Assembly: GCA_033852075.1 (NCBI GenBank)
Contig: JAWSVC010000005.1
Coordinates: 1 to 64,000 of the forward strand
Direction: 5' to 3'
DNA: 64,000 nt
Source: QZLE01 sp033852075
Lineage (GTDB): Bacteria > Pseudomonadota > Gammaproteobacteria > QZLD01
A model generated the notes under the pieces. It was given only the letters and a program-made list of their open reading frames with translations. It made no database searches and was not told the origin of the DNA. Below, piece after piece: positions 62,626 to 64,000 of this stretch (position 1 is its first letter; every line of letters begins with the position of its first letter). The position numbers and the translations under genes are program-made.

Positions 62626-64000
62626 ATGAGATTATCATCCGTACAAAGAATTTTGGGAATACTACTGATGATATTCAGTGTAACCATGGTTCCTCCTATG
62701 ATGGTTTCCATTTGGACAGGTGATGGGGCTCTTATTGATTTTGTGTATGGTTTTTGCATCACCCTGTTTTTAGGGGCTGCTATTTGGTTCCCGGTGCGTA
62801 ACTCCAAAGAGCATCTTCGCGTGCGTGATGGATTTCTTATAGTAGTTCTATTCTGGACGGTATTAGGAACTTGTGGTGGTACGCCGTTTATGTTTTCTGA
62901 TAATCCACACATGAATTTTACTGATGCGGTGTTTGAATCTATCTCGGGAATGACAACTACTGGCGCAACGATTCTTACCAAAATAGAAGGTTTACCAGAT
63001 TCCATCCTTTATTATCGACAGCAACTACACTGGTTTGGTGGAATGGGTATTATTGTGTTGGCTGTGGCTATTCTACCTTTGTTGGGTATTGGTGGAATGC
63101 AGTTATTTAGAGCAGAAACACCGGGTCCCATGAAAGATGCCAAGTTAACTCCGCGAATACGTGATACCGCAAAATCACTTTGGTATGTATATGTTGGGAT
63201 TACAATTGCATGTGCGCTAGCTTATTGGTTGGCAGGGATGACTTTTTTTGATGCAGTAGGGCATAGCTTTGCAACGGTAGCAACAGGAGGGTTTTCAACT
63301 CATACTGATAGTATGGCTTACTTTAATAGCCCAACAATAGAATGGATTTCAATAGTATTTATGATTCTTGCTGGCGCGAATTTTTCGCTCCATTATTTAT
63401 CGCTTCGTTATCGTTCGATCAAGATTTATTGGAGGGATCCAGAGTTCAAAGTATATTTTGCTGGAACAATTATTATTGCTTTGGTAATTGCAGCAACGCT
63501 ACTAATAACTAAAACCTATACCGGTGTTCATGATTCGATTCGTGATGCGTTGTTTCATACTGTTTCTGTAGGAACGACTACGGGTTTTGCTACAGCCCCA
63601 TTTGCAGAGTGGCCAACATTTTTGCCTGTGCTATTGATGTTTGTAGGCTTTGTGGCCGGAAGTTCAGGATCAACAGCAGGTGGTATCAAAACCATTCGCG
63701 CTCTTCTTCTATATAAGCAGGGTTGGCGTGAGATTTTACGTATTATTCACCCTAATGCTAAGATATTAGTTAAGCTTGGTAAAGATACCGTCAATGATCG
63801 TGTTATTGACTCGGTGTGGGGTTTTTTTGCTATCTACGCAATATTATTCGTAATAATGATGTTAATGCTCATGGCTACCAAGATGAATGTAGGTGGTGAA
63901 ATGGTCTATATAGATATAAAAACCGCATTTTCAGCAGTGGCAGCATGTATAAATAACGTAGGCCCTGGATTAGGAGGGGTGGCATCCCATATGGCTGATG
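62626..64000 (+). CDS. trkH: Trk potassium uptake protein TrkH (partial, cut by window end)
   Basis: Membrane K+ channel of the Trk system, starting MRLSSVQRILGILLMIF. The visible 458 codons include selectivity-filter-like loops: SGMTTTGATI (first), ATVATGGFST (second), SVGTTTGFAT (third) and NNVGPGLGG (fourth). Multiple hydrophobic segments span the protein. The gene is truncated at 64000 by the window edge, not by mutation. Confidence 0.95.
   Translation, partial: MRLSSVQRILGILLMIFSVTMVPPMMVSIWTGDGALIDFVYGFCITLFLGAAIWFPVRNSKEHLRVRDGFLIVVLFWTVLGTCGGTPFMFSDNPHMNFTDAVFESISGMTTTGATILTKIEGLPDSILYYRQQLHWFGGMGIIVLAVAILPLLGIGGMQLFRAETPGPMKDAKLTPRIRDTAKSLWYVYVGITIACALAYWLAGMTFFDAVGHSFATVATGGFSTHTDSMAYFNSPTIEWISIVFMILAGANFSLHYLSLRYRSIKIYWRDPEFKVYFAGTIIIALVIAATLLITKTYTGVHDSIRDALFHTVSVGTTTGFATAPFAEWPTFLPVLLMFVGFVAGSSGSTAGGIKTIRALLLYKQGWREILRIIHPNAKILVKLGKDTVNDRVIDSVWGFFAIYAILFVIMMLMLMATKMNVGGEMVYIDIKTAFSAVAACINNVGPGLGGVASHMAD

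Noticed and set aside
62589..63005. 138-aa minus-strand frame at the right edge
   Set aside because: It is an antisense shadow of trkH, which is clearly coding on the plus strand.
1..64000. CRISPR array or prophage
   Set aside because: No regularly spaced direct repeats, phage structural genes or integrase were seen.

Overview
This 64 kb window is an AT-rich stretch of chromosome around the replication origin of a gammaproteobacterium. The gene order mnmE-yidC-yidD-rnpA-rpmH | dnaA-dnaN-recF-gyrB, the flanking rsmG-parA-parB and atpIBEFHAGDC-glmU-glmS blocks, and the def-fmt-rsmB-ntrYX, dprA-smg-yrdD-tsaC and ampDE-trkAH clusters all point to that class. The genus cannot be named from the sequence alone. 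It does not look enteric, because of its base composition, the ntrYX pair and the isolated aroQ-accBC block.

Layout. At 0-21.2 kb every gene lies on the minus strand: a DUF4143 ATPase, glmS, glmU, the complete F1Fo ATP synthase operon, parB/parA, rsmG, mnmG, mnmE, yidC, yidD, rnpA and rpmH. At 21.2-21.56 kb the coding strand flips. From there dnaA, dnaN, recF and gyrB run on the plus strand, as expected for a bidirectional origin. The dnaA flanks carry a perfect DnaA box, an AT-rich block and palindromes, and recF contains two parS-like 16-mers. At 28-34 kb are a DUF4124 protein, argS, a SPOR protein, aroQ, accB, accC and tRNA-Arg(CCG). At 34-37.6 kb are an alpha/beta hydrolase and ntrBC, the latter behind a candidate sigma-54 promoter. 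At 37.8-43.9 kb is a TetR-controlled tripartite RND efflux operon with a 28-bp perfect palindromic operator. At 43.9-46.7 kb is the only accessory-looking stretch: a transposase remnant, a secreted protein with a His/Gly tail, a small unknown gene and long AT-rich non-coding DNA. At 46.7-53.7 kb ntrX, ntrY, a DUF4390 gene, rsmB, fmt and def form one minus-strand operon. At 54-58.2 kb are a LysM protein, dprA, smg, yrdD and tsaC. At 58.1-60.9 kb are ampE, ampD, a PfkB sugar kinase and dgkA. At 61.2-64 kb is trkA followed by trkH, which is cut by the window end.

Most of the content is conserved housekeeping: origin firing and segregation, energy generation, cell-wall precursor synthesis, tRNA modification, translation start and stop factors, nitrogen signalling and potassium uptake. 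The less ordinary material lies between the genes. Several families of palindromic repeats sit in the gaps. One composite inverted-repeat element is present on both sides of mnmG in opposite orientation. A roughly 95-nt hairpin repeat occurs twice, each time 16 nt after the end of a plus-strand gene, and its terminal stem differs in sequence but keeps its pairing. Coordinates and motifs were read by eye. Family names rest on recognised motifs and gene order, not on database searches.
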